Shown in pieces: positions 7,604-16,100 of a stretch of DNA of 64,000 nucleotides. The notes below the pieces were generated by a model. It was given only the letters and a program-made list of their open reading frames with translations. It was not told the DNA's origin and made no database searches. Numbering within the stretch: the first letter of the stretch is position 1; every line of letters starts with the position of its first letter. The position numbers and the translations under genes are program-made. This stretch comes from Pararhizobium qamdonense (GTDB lineage: Bacteria > Pseudomonadota > Alphaproteobacteria > Rhizobiales > Rhizobiaceae), in contig NZ_CP119570.1 in the NCBI RefSeq assembly GCF_029277445.1, positions 51,653 through 115,652 on the forward strand, given 5' to 3'.

Positions 7604-8647
7604 ATGCACTATCTCAAGATTATCTCGAATGGCTGGCAGGGCTACAACGGTCAGCTCAATATCATCACGTTCCGCGATGGCATCTCGACCGAGCCGGTTC
7701 CTCCCCTGATCGCAGATCGCATCGCCGCCTCTGTTCGCGTTGTCGAGTGCGATGCCGCAGGTGAAGAGGGCGAGATTTCGGTCAATGTCGGCATTCAGCA
7801 CCGCCTTATCGCGGGAGCTGCGGGCCGCGCTCCGATCGCCAGCACGCTGGGCACTCAGACGGAAGCCGAAAAGAGCATGGAAGCCAAGCTCGACGCTGCT
7901 CGCTCGCTGACGGCGCCGGTCGAAAGTCTGTTCACCCGCGCCGACCTCGAGAAGATCGCCGATGACAGTGGTATGAAGGGTCTTCGCGACATCGGCGACA
8001 AGTGGAAGGTGAAGGGTCGCGGCATTCCGGAACTTATCGAAAAGATCCTGGCTGCTCAATCGACCTTCCTTCAGCTTCGCAACCAGAAGATGGAAACGGC
8101 CGGTGGGCAGGTCTTGTCGGCGACGACCCTTGCGACCGACGAGGAAGTCGAACAGATTGCTGAGGTCCAGGAAGAAGAACTGGTCGTGGCCGGCTACGAA
8201 GGCCTGGCCGACGAATACAAGATCCTCGACGTCATCGTTCCGGGCTCCACGCTGGCTGAAGGTGCACTGAAGAACTCCGGCAAGTCGCTCACGGGATGGA
8301 ACAACCTGGCCGACCACGAGCGCAAGCTTCTGATCGACAAGGAAGTCGAGGCGCTCGAAAAGCACTACGACGCCAAGCTCCTGCCTTTCCTTTCCGAGCC
8401 TATCATCGCGGCCGCAATCAATGCCGAGACCATCGTCGCCTCTCAGATCAGCGCCGAAACGCTGCTCGGATCCAGCGTGCTTGCGTCCAGCTACGATATC
8501 GCCGGTGAGACTGTTCAATTGGGCGATATCGTCGCGGCCGCTTTTGCGACCTTCGGTGGCACCACTGCTGAGTGGAACGGCCTTGAAAACGAAAACCGCG
8601 AAGGCCTCCTGCGGCTTGAGCTCGACAAGCGCCTGGACGCAGAATAA
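7604..8647 (+). CDS. putative head-associated protein (decoration or head fibre)
   Basis: A 347-residue protein after the capsid gene. I do not recognise a family. The N-terminal 70 residues look like a short beta domain (LKIISNGWQGYNGQLNIITFRDG), with a small helical motif in the middle (FTRADLEKIADDSGMKGLRDIGDKWKVKGRGIPELIEKIL) that resembles peptide-binding folds of head fibre proteins, and Glu/Ala-rich C-terminal segments. Position between capsid and connector genes suggests a decoration or head-completion role, which is an inference. Only a weak ribosome-binding site is visible. The terminator just upstream would limit its expression relative to capsid. Confidence 0.55.
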   Translation: MHYLKIISNGWQGYNGQLNIITFRDGISTEPVPPLIADRIAASVRVVECDAAGEEGEISVNVGIQHRLIAGAAGRAPIASTLGTQTEAEKSMEAKLDAARSLTAPVESLFTRADLEKIADDSGMKGLRDIGDKWKVKGRGIPELIEKILAAQSTFLQLRNQKMETAGGQVLSATTLATDEEVEQIAEVQEEELVVAGYEGLADEYKILDVIVPGSTLAEGALKNSGKSLTGWNNLADHERKLLIDKEVEALEKHYDAKLLPFLSEPIIAAAINAETIVASQISAETLLGSSVLASSYDIAGETVQLGDIVAAAFATFGGTTAEWNGLENENREGLLRLELDKRLDAE

Positions 8648-8650
8648 GCC

Positions 8651-9481
8651 ATGATGAAGCTCTACCCCGAGAATTATGACGTCACGATCGATGTCCTCTT
8701 CACCGATAACAGCGGCAATCCGCTGGTAGTCACCGGCGTCACGGCCGAGCTGTATGACGGCGATGACGAGCAGATCGAAGACTTCGGCTCAATCCCGTTT
8801 GACCTGGCCGACGGCAAGGTGACGGTGACAGTGCCGGCCGACCTCAATGTTCTCGGGGTGGGCGAGCTTTCTGCTGCGCGCACCCTGCGGGTCTATCTCG
8901 GAAACGGCACGATCGTTTTTCCGCGGTTTCATTCCTACATCATCGAGGCCGAAAGCCGCCTCGAGCTGCTCAACAACACCTTTCTGACGCTGCCGGCCGC
9001 TGAAGTGCTGGCGCGCGATAATCCGCGCCTGACCGCCTGGTCTGCCGCTACCGATGAGAAGAAGACGGCTGCGCTCATCAACGCCTACGGCCGGCTCTCG
9101 CGTGTGCAGCTTCGCTACGCAAGCCACAAGGTCGAGCACAAGGTCGTATCGACCAGTAACCCGGTTCGGCACGACCGTGACCGTGATCGTTGCGATGTGG
9201 TGATCAAGCCGGGCGACTGGGCCGATATTACCAAGGCCGACTTTCTGGCAATGCCGATTGATCTGCGTAAGGCCCTGCGCGCCGCCCAGATTGTCGAAGC
9301 CAACGAGGTTTTGACCGATAATCCATATGAAACCCGACATCGCGCCGGCGTCATTTCCGAAACCGTTGGTGAAAGCTCGATCATGCTTCGCGGCGGGAAG
9401 CTCGAGCTCGGCGTCTCCTATGAGGCACTGCGAGCGCTCACTGGCTTTGTCTATTATTCGGTGAGGGTCGCCCGCGCATGA
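8651..9481 (+). CDS. head-tail connector protein (probable)
   Basis: A 276-residue protein in the head-completion block. The first 90 residues look like a beta-sandwich (YDVTIDVLFTDNSGNPLVVTGVTAELYDG); the rest is helical, with LTAWSAATDEKKTAALINAYGRLSRVQLRYASH typical of gp6/adaptor-like connector domains that count residues around DnaT-like helices. It overlaps the next gene by four bases. The assignment is by position and this adaptor-like helical pattern; another minor head role is possible. Confidence 0.55.
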   Translation: MMKLYPENYDVTIDVLFTDNSGNPLVVTGVTAELYDGDDEQIEDFGSIPFDLADGKVTVTVPADLNVLGVGELSAARTLRVYLGNGTIVFPRFHSYIIEAESRLELLNNTFLTLPAAEVLARDNPRLTAWSAATDEKKTAALINAYGRLSRVQLRYASHKVEHKVVSTSNPVRHDRDRDRCDVVIKPGDWADITKADFLAMPIDLRKALRAAQIVEANEVLTDNPYETRHRAGVISETVGESSIMLRGGKLELGVSYEALRALTGFVYYSVRVARA

Positions 9482-10239
9482 TCTGCAATCACCTGACGGA
9501 TCTCGCCAGCCAGGCTGCTGCACGATACGCTCTCTTCACCGACGGTCTGCGTGCAGTCTATCGCAATGCGCTCAACAGCCAGATTCTCGATGACGCCGGC
9601 GCCTCTCAAGAAGCGAGCCAGCTCGCAATGACCTTCCTTGGAAGCGAGAGCGCAGCACGCGAAGCCGCAATTCAGGAAATCGCTGAGATTGCGCACACAA
9701 CGACGATTGACGAAATTGCGAGTAACGACACAGAATCTCTCTCCGACGAAGCCCTTGAGCATCTGAGCGTGTCGGGCAGCTATCTCGCTGATGAACTGCT
9801 CGCGCAAGCTTCACGCGACATTGCAACAATGCGCAGATCGATTCAAAGGGTGCGTCTGGAAGTATCGCTGGCATCACGCTCGTCCGGCCGTTCCCAGCGC
9901 GCGGCGCTGGTCGAATACATGATCGGCAACAAGGCCGATCTCGAGTTCTTCTTTCACGACAAGGCGTCTCGCAAATGGGAATCCAAGCTGTTTGTTCGCT
10001 CGGTATACAGACAGACACTCCTGTCGATCTACAACGAAGTCGTTCTGTTCACACTGGCTGATCATGGCCTCGACCGCGCGGTCGTCGAACATCATTCCCC
10101 CGACGCCCAGCATGACGGCATGATTATCGCGCTGTCGTCGAGCACGGAACTTCCGACCTATTCAGAGATCCGCGAGACTGTCTTTCATCCGAATGCAAAC
10201 GCCTGGCTTAGAAAAGGGTTTGCCAATGTTTACGCCTAA
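9478..10239 (+). CDS. minor head protein of uncertain type (possibly MuF-like)
   Basis: A 253-residue, mostly helical protein that starts by ATGA overlap. Its C-terminal part (VVLFTLADHGLDRAVVEHHSPDAQHDGM followed by LPTYSEIRETVFHPNANAWL) has the order of a MuF-type minor head domain: a helix, a histidine- and aspartate-rich turn, and a final conserved H-P-N. The cysteine-rich pattern usual in that family is absent, so this is a weak assignment. It lies between connector and closure genes, consistent with a head-neck role. Confidence 0.4.
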   Translation: MICNHLTDLASQAAARYALFTDGLRAVYRNALNSQILDDAGASQEASQLAMTFLGSESAAREAAIQEIAEIAHTTTIDEIASNDTESLSDEALEHLSVSGSYLADELLAQASRDIATMRRSIQRVRLEVSLASRSSGRSQRAALVEYMIGNKADLEFFFHDKASRKWESKLFVRSVYRQTLLSIYNEVVLFTLADHGLDRAVVEHHSPDAQHDGMIIALSSSTELPTYSEIRETVFHPNANAWLRKGFANVYA

Positions 10240-10564
10240 CCAGATCGGCACCTATCAGCGTATGACCAAGCGCAATCTGGATGGCGAGGAGATTTACGGC
10301 GATCCGGCTTCATTGCCGCTGTCTGTCGTGCGTCTGGCTGCTCAGTCCGAAAAGACCTCTGTGCGATCCGACAGCTCGGCTTCCCGCGGCCAGGCGGATC
10401 AAATGGCAGCCGAGGCAAAGATCCTCACTAAGCTCGAGCTGAAGGTTGACGATATCGTTCACGTCAATGGTCTGACCCTGCGCGTCACCGGCACGCATCC
10501 ACGGTTCACGGCTTTCGGGGTCTTCGATCATCACGAAAGCGATTTAGAGTATGTGACGCCATGA
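10226..10564 (+). CDS. head-closure-like small protein
   Basis: A 112-residue protein. I place the start at the ATG at 10226 (GAAAAGGG upstream), overlapping the previous gene by 14 bases; the frame is open to 10193. The C-terminal half (LKVDDIVHVNGLTLRVTGTHPRFTAFGVFDHHESDLEYV) is the small beta-barrel pattern seen in head-tail stopper proteins, with a hydrophobic strand, NGLTLRV and an end strand. It overlaps the next gene by four bases. Function is inferred from position and barrel pattern. Confidence 0.55.
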   Translation: MFTPNQIGTYQRMTKRNLDGEEIYGDPASLPLSVVRLAAQSEKTSVRSDSSASRGQADQMAAEAKILTKLELKVDDIVHVNGLTLRVTGTHPRFTAFGVFDHHESDLEYVTP

Positions 10565-10995
10565 TCAGCATGAAGGTCACGGGAATCAAGGCTAACATTC
10601 TGCGCCTGCGCAACATCGAGAAGCGCGTGCATGAAAACGCCCGTAAGACGATGCATGCCTCTGCCGATCGTATCGTTCAGACTGCAAAAAAGATGGCGCC
10701 GGTGGATGAGCACAACCTGGAAGAGGCGATCGCCAAAAAGGTTGGATACGAGGGTTCGCGCCGGCGTCTGGCGATCGACATCGTGATCGAGCCCACTGTC
10801 AACGGCGTCCGAGTTGAGGACTATGCAACCTTCATGCACGAAGGCGACTACAAGTTGGGTGAGAAATCGCAGGCGAAGAACGACAGTCAGGATGAAACTG
10901 TAGGTCCAGGCTTTCTGACGCGCGCCGCTGAACCGGAAGAAGAAAAGCTGAAGGCACGCCTGGTCGGCGTTATCAGAGAGGAGGTTGCCGAATGA
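10561..10995 (+). CDS. HK97 gp10-like neck / tail-completion protein
   Basis: A 144-residue protein. The pattern (ILRLRNIEKRVHENARKTMHASADRIVQTAKKMAPVDEHNLEEAI, then a strand-rich part with VEDYATFMHEGDYKLG, then GPGFLTRAAEPEEEKLKARL) matches the HK97 gp10 family: an N-terminal helix, AP-V-D/T-G-L-like turn, a Y-A-x-x-x-E/H-G loop and a final P-F-L helix. These proteins join the head and tail. It is coupled by overlap on both sides. Confidence 0.8.
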   Translation: MISMKVTGIKANILRLRNIEKRVHENARKTMHASADRIVQTAKKMAPVDEHNLEEAIAKKVGYEGSRRRLAIDIVIEPTVNGVRVEDYATFMHEGDYKLGEKSQAKNDSQDETVGPGFLTRAAEPEEEKLKARLVGVIREEVAE

Positions 10996-11399
10996 TCTGG
11001 GATATTATCGTCAAGAAGATCGAAGACGCCGGGCTAGGGGAGGAGGGTGTCACGCTATTTCGCTCAACCATCCCCGCTGACAAAACCGTCGCGATCGGCC
11101 TTTTTGAGCCGCTCGACGGTATCCGCGTGGATCCGCATCTGCCACATTTCTACAAGCCCAATCTGAAGGTCATCGTTCGGCACAATAAGATTTCGGTCGG
11201 TCGCAAGCTTGCGAACGCTGTGATGGGGCTGCTGACGGTGACAGGAGAGGAAGTTTATGAAGCCAACGATGAGCGCGGCGCCGTGCACCTGAAAGTTTTT
11301 TACCCAAAATCCCTGCCGATTCAGTTTCCGGCCGCGAGCGGCAATGCGACAGAATGGTCGCTGAACTTTCAAACAGCATTCACCCTAAAGCCCGTCTAG
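10992..11399 (+). CDS. tail terminator-like protein
   Basis: A 135-residue protein immediately before the tail tube gene, the classical slot of the tail terminator (lambda gpU-like). It has an alternating pattern with IAIGLFEPLDGI-type strands (seen as VAIGLFEPLDGIRVDPHLP), one helix (NKISVGRKLANAVMGLL) and a final strand SLNFQTAFTLKPV, consistent with this fold. Sequence recognition is weak and the name rests on position. It is the last gene before the promoter-repeat pair that precedes the tail tube gene. Confidence 0.55.
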   Translation: MIWDIIVKKIEDAGLGEEGVTLFRSTIPADKTVAIGLFEPLDGIRVDPHLPHFYKPNLKVIVRHNKISVGRKLANAVMGLLTVTGEEVYEANDERGAVHLKVFYPKSLPIQFPAASGNATEWSLNFQTAFTLKPV

Positions 11400-11436
11400 C
11401 GGCCAAACCTACCGGTCTAAGCAAAGGTTTTGCATT

Positions 11437-11457
11437 AGTCAATCATTGTTGATTGAT
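11437..11457. promoter_or_regulatory. operator-like repeat, copy 6
   Basis: A divergent copy (AGTCAATCATTGTTGATTGA plus T), the upstream member of the pair around the tail tube promoter. Confidence 0.65.
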
Positions 11458-11462
11458 TTTTG

Positions 11463-11491
11463 TTGCGCGATCTCATTACGTGCCTCATACT
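11463..11491 (+). promoter_or_regulatory. sigma-70-like promoter of the tail tube gene
   Basis: TTGCGC (11463-11468) and CATACT (11486-11491) are 17 bases apart, with repeat copies on both sides exactly as at the capsid gene. Confidence 0.6.
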
Positions 11492-11494
11492 ATT

Positions 11495-11514
11495 GTCAAT
11501 CAATTTTGACTTAC
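11495..11514. promoter_or_regulatory. operator-like repeat, copy 7
   Basis: GTCAATCAATTTTGACTTAC is identical to copy 4 and lies over the predicted +1. A GTAGAGGAG ribosome-binding site follows, as at the capsid gene. Confidence 0.8.
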
Positions 11515-11538
11515 CGATGGCCGTAGAGGAGAAGATCG

Positions 11539-12372
11539 ATGCCTTCGAATACTGAGAACGTAAAACTGGGTGTTTGCACCGCCCTCTTCGACTCTGCTGA
11601 CCTTGGCTATACCAAGGGCGGCGTGGAAGTCGAAGTTCAGACCAACACCCATGAGGTGACGGTTGATCAGATGGGTGAAACCCCGATCGACGAAATTATC
11701 ACGGGCCGCACGGTCCAGGTGACGGTTCCGATGGCCGAAACCACGCTCGAAAACCTTGCGCGCGTCATGCCGGGCTCCACGCTCGTCAGCGATGGCGTGA
11801 AGGCGCAGGGCACCGTTACGTTCGCAACCGCAGCTCCGGTTAATGCCGACAAGATTACGATCGACGGTATCGACTTCACCTTCAAGACCACGCCGAGCGG
11901 TTCGCGCGACATGGCTATTCCGGCCTCGATCACCGCTGCCGCGGCGGCCCTGGCTGCGGCTGTCAACAACGCCTCAATCGGCATTACCGCAACTGCCGTT
12001 GCCGGCGTCGTGACGCTGAAGGCAAACTCGACCGGCGTTTCCGGCAACGTGACTGTCGCCAAGACGGCCGCAACGCCTGCCAACGTCACCACGACCAACT
12101 TGACGGGCGGTCTGGATGCCACGAAGGCCAAGGTCGTTGTCGAAACCGGCACCAACATCTCGCTGATCAAGCTCGCCAAGAAGCTTGTCCTGCGTCCGAA
12201 GGGCGCTCTCGATGCGCGTGACGACTTCACCATCTTCAAGGCGATGACGTCCGGCGCAATTCAGTTCGCCTACCAGACGGACCAGGAGCGGATTTTCAAC
12301 GTGGTCTTCAAGGGCTACGCTGACGCATCGGGCAAGCTTTTTGCCGTCGGTGACGAGTCTGCGTCCGCATAA
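11539..12372 (+). CDS. major tail tube protein
   Basis: A 277-residue protein that follows the neck genes and precedes the tail chaperones, the standard tail tube slot. The N-terminal part (VKLGVCTALFDSADLGYTKGGVEVEV) and C-terminal part (IQFAYQTDQERIFNVVFKGYAD) carry the tube-fold strands. Between them, about residues 90-195, is an extra Ala/Thr/Val-rich domain (NADKITIDGIDFTFKT to NVTTTNLTGG) that looks like an insertion displayed on the tube surface. It has its own promoter and a terminator behind it, which fits the high copy number needed. AGGAG precedes the ATG. Confidence 0.8.
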   Translation: MPSNTENVKLGVCTALFDSADLGYTKGGVEVEVQTNTHEVTVDQMGETPIDEIITGRTVQVTVPMAETTLENLARVMPGSTLVSDGVKAQGTVTFATAAPVNADKITIDGIDFTFKTTPSGSRDMAIPASITAAAAALAAAVNNASIGITATAVAGVVTLKANSTGVSGNVTVAKTAATPANVTTTNLTGGLDATKAKVVVETGTNISLIKLAKKLVLRPKGALDARDDFTIFKAMTSGAIQFAYQTDQERIFNVVFKGYADASGKLFAVGDESASA

Positions 12373-12392
12373 CCCCTTGCTTTGCTCCGCAA

Positions 12393-12413
12393 AGTAAATC
12401 AAAATTGACTTAC
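12393..12413. promoter_or_regulatory. operator-like repeat, copy 8
   Basis: AGTAAATCAAAATTGACTTA plus C overlaps the left arm of the terminator behind the tail tube gene. Confidence 0.75.
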
Positions 12414-12439
12414 TGGGTTTTCGCCCAGTAAGTCTTTTT
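12407..12439 (+). terminator. intrinsic terminator built on repeat copy 8
   Basis: GACTTACTGGG (12407-12417) pairs with CCCAGTAAGTC (12424-12434) around a six-base loop and is followed by five T. The left arm uses the TTGACTTAC end of the repeat. Confidence 0.88.
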
Positions 12440-12464
12440 CGTTTCAACAAGGAAGAAACCCCGA

Positions 12465-12821
12465 ATGGCAATGGAACCTGTTTATCTCGACCTGGATGCT
12501 ATCGACTCCCCGGTCGATTTTACCATCAAGCTCAATGGCAAAGAGCACAAGGTCGTTGAGACCTCGGTCAGCGGCTTTATCAAGACAGCCCGCGCGATCG
12601 AAGAGTTGTCGGTCAATGCGTCGGTCGAAAAGGAGCTGGAAGTATCGCTGTCGATTATCCAGCGCACGCTGCCCACCATCCCGAAGGAAGAACTCGAAGG
12701 TCTGACGCTCACCCAGCTCAATAAGATCAAAGATTTTGTCATGACCGCAAACGGCGAAAAGGTTGAAGAGCTCAAGCCGGCAGGCGAGGGCGCCTCGGGA
12801 AACGCACTCAAGGCGAGCTAA
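12465..12821 (+). CDS. tail assembly chaperone G
   Basis: A 118-residue protein between tail tube and tape measure, the standard place of lambda-type chaperone G, which coats the tape measure before tube assembly. It has a beta N-terminus (VYLDLDAIDSPVDFTIKLNGKEHKVVET) and helical C-terminus. Codon 112-113 (GGA AAC) are the last two codons of a canonical slippery heptamer, GGGAAAC, so a fraction of ribosomes should shift to produce the longer G-T protein. The terminator upstream would reduce readthrough from the tail tube transcript. Confidence 0.85.
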   Translation: MAMEPVYLDLDAIDSPVDFTIKLNGKEHKVVETSVSGFIKTARAIEELSVNASVEKELEVSLSIIQRTLPTIPKEELEGLTLTQLNKIKDFVMTANGEKVEELKPAGEGASGNALKAS

Positions 12822-13168
12822 GATCGGTCGATTTCGGTCTTCTGTTCGCCAGGGTCATTCGCACCTTTCACTTCGCCCACGACGAGGTTCTCGCGTTCCC
12901 GGTCAAACGCTTCTGGTTCTACCACAAGTGCGTTGATCGACTTCAGGCCCAAGAGGACATGCGTCAGCTCCATCTGCTTGCCGGCGTCACCACACAGGAA
13001 GGTGTCGTCAAGCTACAGGAGCGTCTGGTCGAGGAAGTGGGCGAGATCTACGTCCACGCGCTGCCTGCACAGGCAACGCTCGAAATCAACTCCAACGAGC
13101 CTGACCCTGCTCTTGAGCGGGAGAAGCTGGAAGCACTGAGGGCAAGCATTTTGCGCGCAGGTCGATAA
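12465..13168 (+). CDS. tail assembly chaperone G-T, by -1 frameshift
   Basis: The T frame is open from before the G stop to 13168 and has no good start of its own near the G end. The heptamer GGGAAAC at 12797-12803 is in the required X XXY YYZ phase of the G frame, and a shift of -1 there joins residues 1-113 of G to 121 residues of T (for example VIRTFHFAHDEVLAFPVKRF and WFYHKCVDRLQAQED), about 234 in total. This is the arrangement of lambda gpG-T. In lambda, T recruits the tape measure and tube subunits. Coordinates cover both frames. Confidence 0.85.
12797..12803 (+). other. -1 ribosomal slippery site GGGAAAC
   Basis: G GGA AAC in the G reading frame; lambda uses the closely related GGGAAAG at the same place in the same gene. 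Confidence 0.85.
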
Positions 13169-13184
13169 GTCAATATTGATTTAG
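13167..13184. promoter_or_regulatory. operator-like repeat, copy 9
   Basis: AAGTCAATATTGATTTAG overlaps the T stop codon and lies just before the tape measure ribosome-binding site. Confidence 0.72.
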
Positions 13185-13197
13185 TTAGGATGAATGA

Positions 13198-16100
13198 ATG
13201 ACGGCGATTAAGGTTGAACTGGAACTGGTGGACGGCACGTTCACGACGCGCATGTTGCACGCCGGCGAGACGATCGACCAGTTCAATCGAAACGTCTCAC
13301 GTTCTTCGCCCTTTCTGCGCAAGATGGCCGCCGACGGTCAGTCCGTTATCCGCTCGATGGAGAAAGCACAGGATGCCGGACAGGGCTTCCTGTCTACCCT
13401 TCGCGACGTCTCGATCGTCGCCATAGCCGTCTCTGTCGGCTTCAACAAGATCATCAATATCCAGGATACCTGGGTTGGCGCCGTCGTGCGCACCAATGCC
13501 GAGTTTGAACGTCTGACGCACATGCTCCGTTCGATGTCCGGTGCTGCCGATCCCGTCAAGGACGCTGCCGACCAGGTGAAGTCGCTGGTTGATACCGCGA
13601 AAGACGCGCCCTTCAGTCTCGACAATCTTACGGCATCTTTCACCAAGCTGAAAGCGACTGGCACGGACCCGATGAACGGCTCGCTTCAGGCCATTCTGGA
13701 CGGCGTGTCTGCCTTCGGTGGTGACGGCCAGTCCCTCGAGCGCACGGTCCTCGGGATTTCGCAGGCCAGTGGCAAAGGCGTCATCCAAATGGAAGAGCTG
13801 CGCCAACAGATCGGCGAGTCGATGCCACAGGCGATGGCGCTGATGGCTGCTTCCATGGGCGTCTCGATGGCGACCCTGATCGACCACATCTCGACGGGTC
13901 GCATGGCTGCTGGCGCGTCGCTTGACGCCTTCTACGGCGAGCTCGACCGATCTTTCGGTGGATCGGCGTCGCGCATGATGCAGACCTTCACCGGTCAGCT
14001 TGCCCGCACCCGCACCGAGCTGCAGGAATTTGCACAAATCATCGGCGACATCAACAGCGAAACCGGCGATGCCAACCAGGGCGGCTTCTTCGCTACCGTG
14101 ACCGATCAGCTCCGAGAGTTCAACGAAGCCTTGGCCTCTTCGGGTGGGCAGGTGTTTGCAAAGCAACTCGGTCAGTCGCTCGCCAGTATTGCGCAATGGT
14201 TGCAGGCCGTCGCTGAAAAGGCAGTCGAGTTCCGGCACGCGCTCTACAATGCCGCTGAGCTCGCAGCGTGGGTCATCGGTATTCGCACGGCGATTGCGGT
14301 TTTGACGTCGCTCAAGGCCGGTTATTCCAGTGTCGTAGCTGGCCTTCAGATCCTCAGCGCCGAGTTCAACAAGTCTTCTGCAGCCGCAGCGCTTCACCAG
14401 CGCGCGCTGGCAAACTCTGCTGTGTCTATCGCGTCGATTGATCGCGCATCGCGTCTACAGGCTGCCCTGGGCTTGCGCGCCCTTGCCTCAGCCGCAATGA
14501 GCGTCATTCCGGTTGCTGGTATTCTCGGGATCGCAATCTACGAGATCGCTGACGCTTTTGACGTGTTCGGCAACCGCGGCCGGGAGGCCATCGATACCCT
14601 GCGTGAGTTCGGCGACATCGCCCGTGACCAGATCCCGAATGCACAAAAGGACATCGACCGACGCCAGGCCGAGCTGAACAAGGAAGTTGCTCAGATGCGC
14701 CGGTCGGCGCGCACAGGCATGTATATCGGCATGCCGGGCGAAGATCGCGCCGCACGCCGCGCGGCCGCCCTCAAGGCCGATATGGAAGAGGCTAAGGTCT
14801 CCGAGCGTCAGGCGCAGATCGACAAGGACCGCGCTCTGCTGCGTGAAGCGGAGAACAAAGCCGTCGAGGAAGATGCCCGTAAGGCTTCCGACTTTGCTTT
14901 GCGTCAGCTCGATCGTCAGACTGCCGCTGAACAGCGCGCCTACCAGATCCGTCGCGAAGAAATTCAGAAGGAAATGGATGAGCGCATCGCTGTTGCGAAG
15001 GATGGCGGGAAGAGCATTGACGCCCTGGAAAAGGAGCGCGCTGAACGCCTGCTTGAAAACGCCAAGCAGCTCTACATCGCCCAGCAGGAGCAGCTTCAGA
15101 AAGCCGTCGGAGATCTGTGGAGCCAGAACGGCATTGGGCCGATGCAGCTTACCAGCCAGCTTCAGCTCGACGAGTTGCTCAAGCGCCTGGACGCTGTGCG
15201 TGAAAAGCAGGCCGGCCTCCGTATCAACGGCGACCTGCCCGACGTTGGCACTGCCTCGACCACCGATAAGGACGTCGAGAAGCTGCAAAAGCTGTTCGGC
15301 AAGACCTCGGACGACGTTGCAGGCCTCGAAGACAAGCTCAATGGCGCCAATGACGAGCTGGGTGAGTTCCTGGCGAAGTTTGCGCGCGGTGCTTACGGCG
15401 ACAAGTCCAATGTCCAGGTTAAGGAGCTGGCTCAGTCGATCGCCGATCTGATGCGTCGCAAGGCAGCCCTCGAGGAGATGAATGAGGGCGCCGAGGATCT
15501 TCAGAGCGACATCGAAAGTGCGCGCCTGAAGCTGATCGAAAAGCGCATGGAGCTTGAAGAGAAGGCCCGCGGCGAGGAGCTTACCGAGGGCGAGAAAATC
15601 CGGATGAAGATCGAGCAGGGTGCCTACAAAGGTCTCGGCCCGAACTCACCGGCGCTGGCTGCCCTGCAGGATTCGATCAAAGGGTTGACCATGCAGGGTC
15701 GCGTCACTGATGCGGTCGGCACGTCGATGGACAAGACCTTCGGACAAACCACTGTCGGCAAGGTTACGACCCTCAATGACGTTCTCAGCAAGACTCTCGG
15801 AATTGTCACCGGCATTGGCGATGGCGTCAACGGCGTGAATTTTGGGCAGTTGTTCGCTGGTCTGCCGACGGTGCAGGGTATGGGCGAAGCCTGGAAGGGC
15901 TTTGCCGGCGCAGCGAGCAAAGTTTTTGGCGGTGCCAACCTGATGTCCGGCAACATGCAGCAGTGGGGCAACCCGAACGCGCCTGGCTGGAAAGACAACA
16001 ATATCACTAGCATCACGACCGACAAGGGTTTGCAGGTCCAGGTGCACAAGGCTGCGGCTGACGCTTTCAAGGGCTTCCTGAACGAGCTCTCAGCCACCGG

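Noticed and set aside
12959..13168. The T frame as an independent gene starting at 12959
   Set aside because: It is open well upstream of that ATG into the G gene, with a correctly phased slippery heptamer, which fits a -1 frameshift fusion better.
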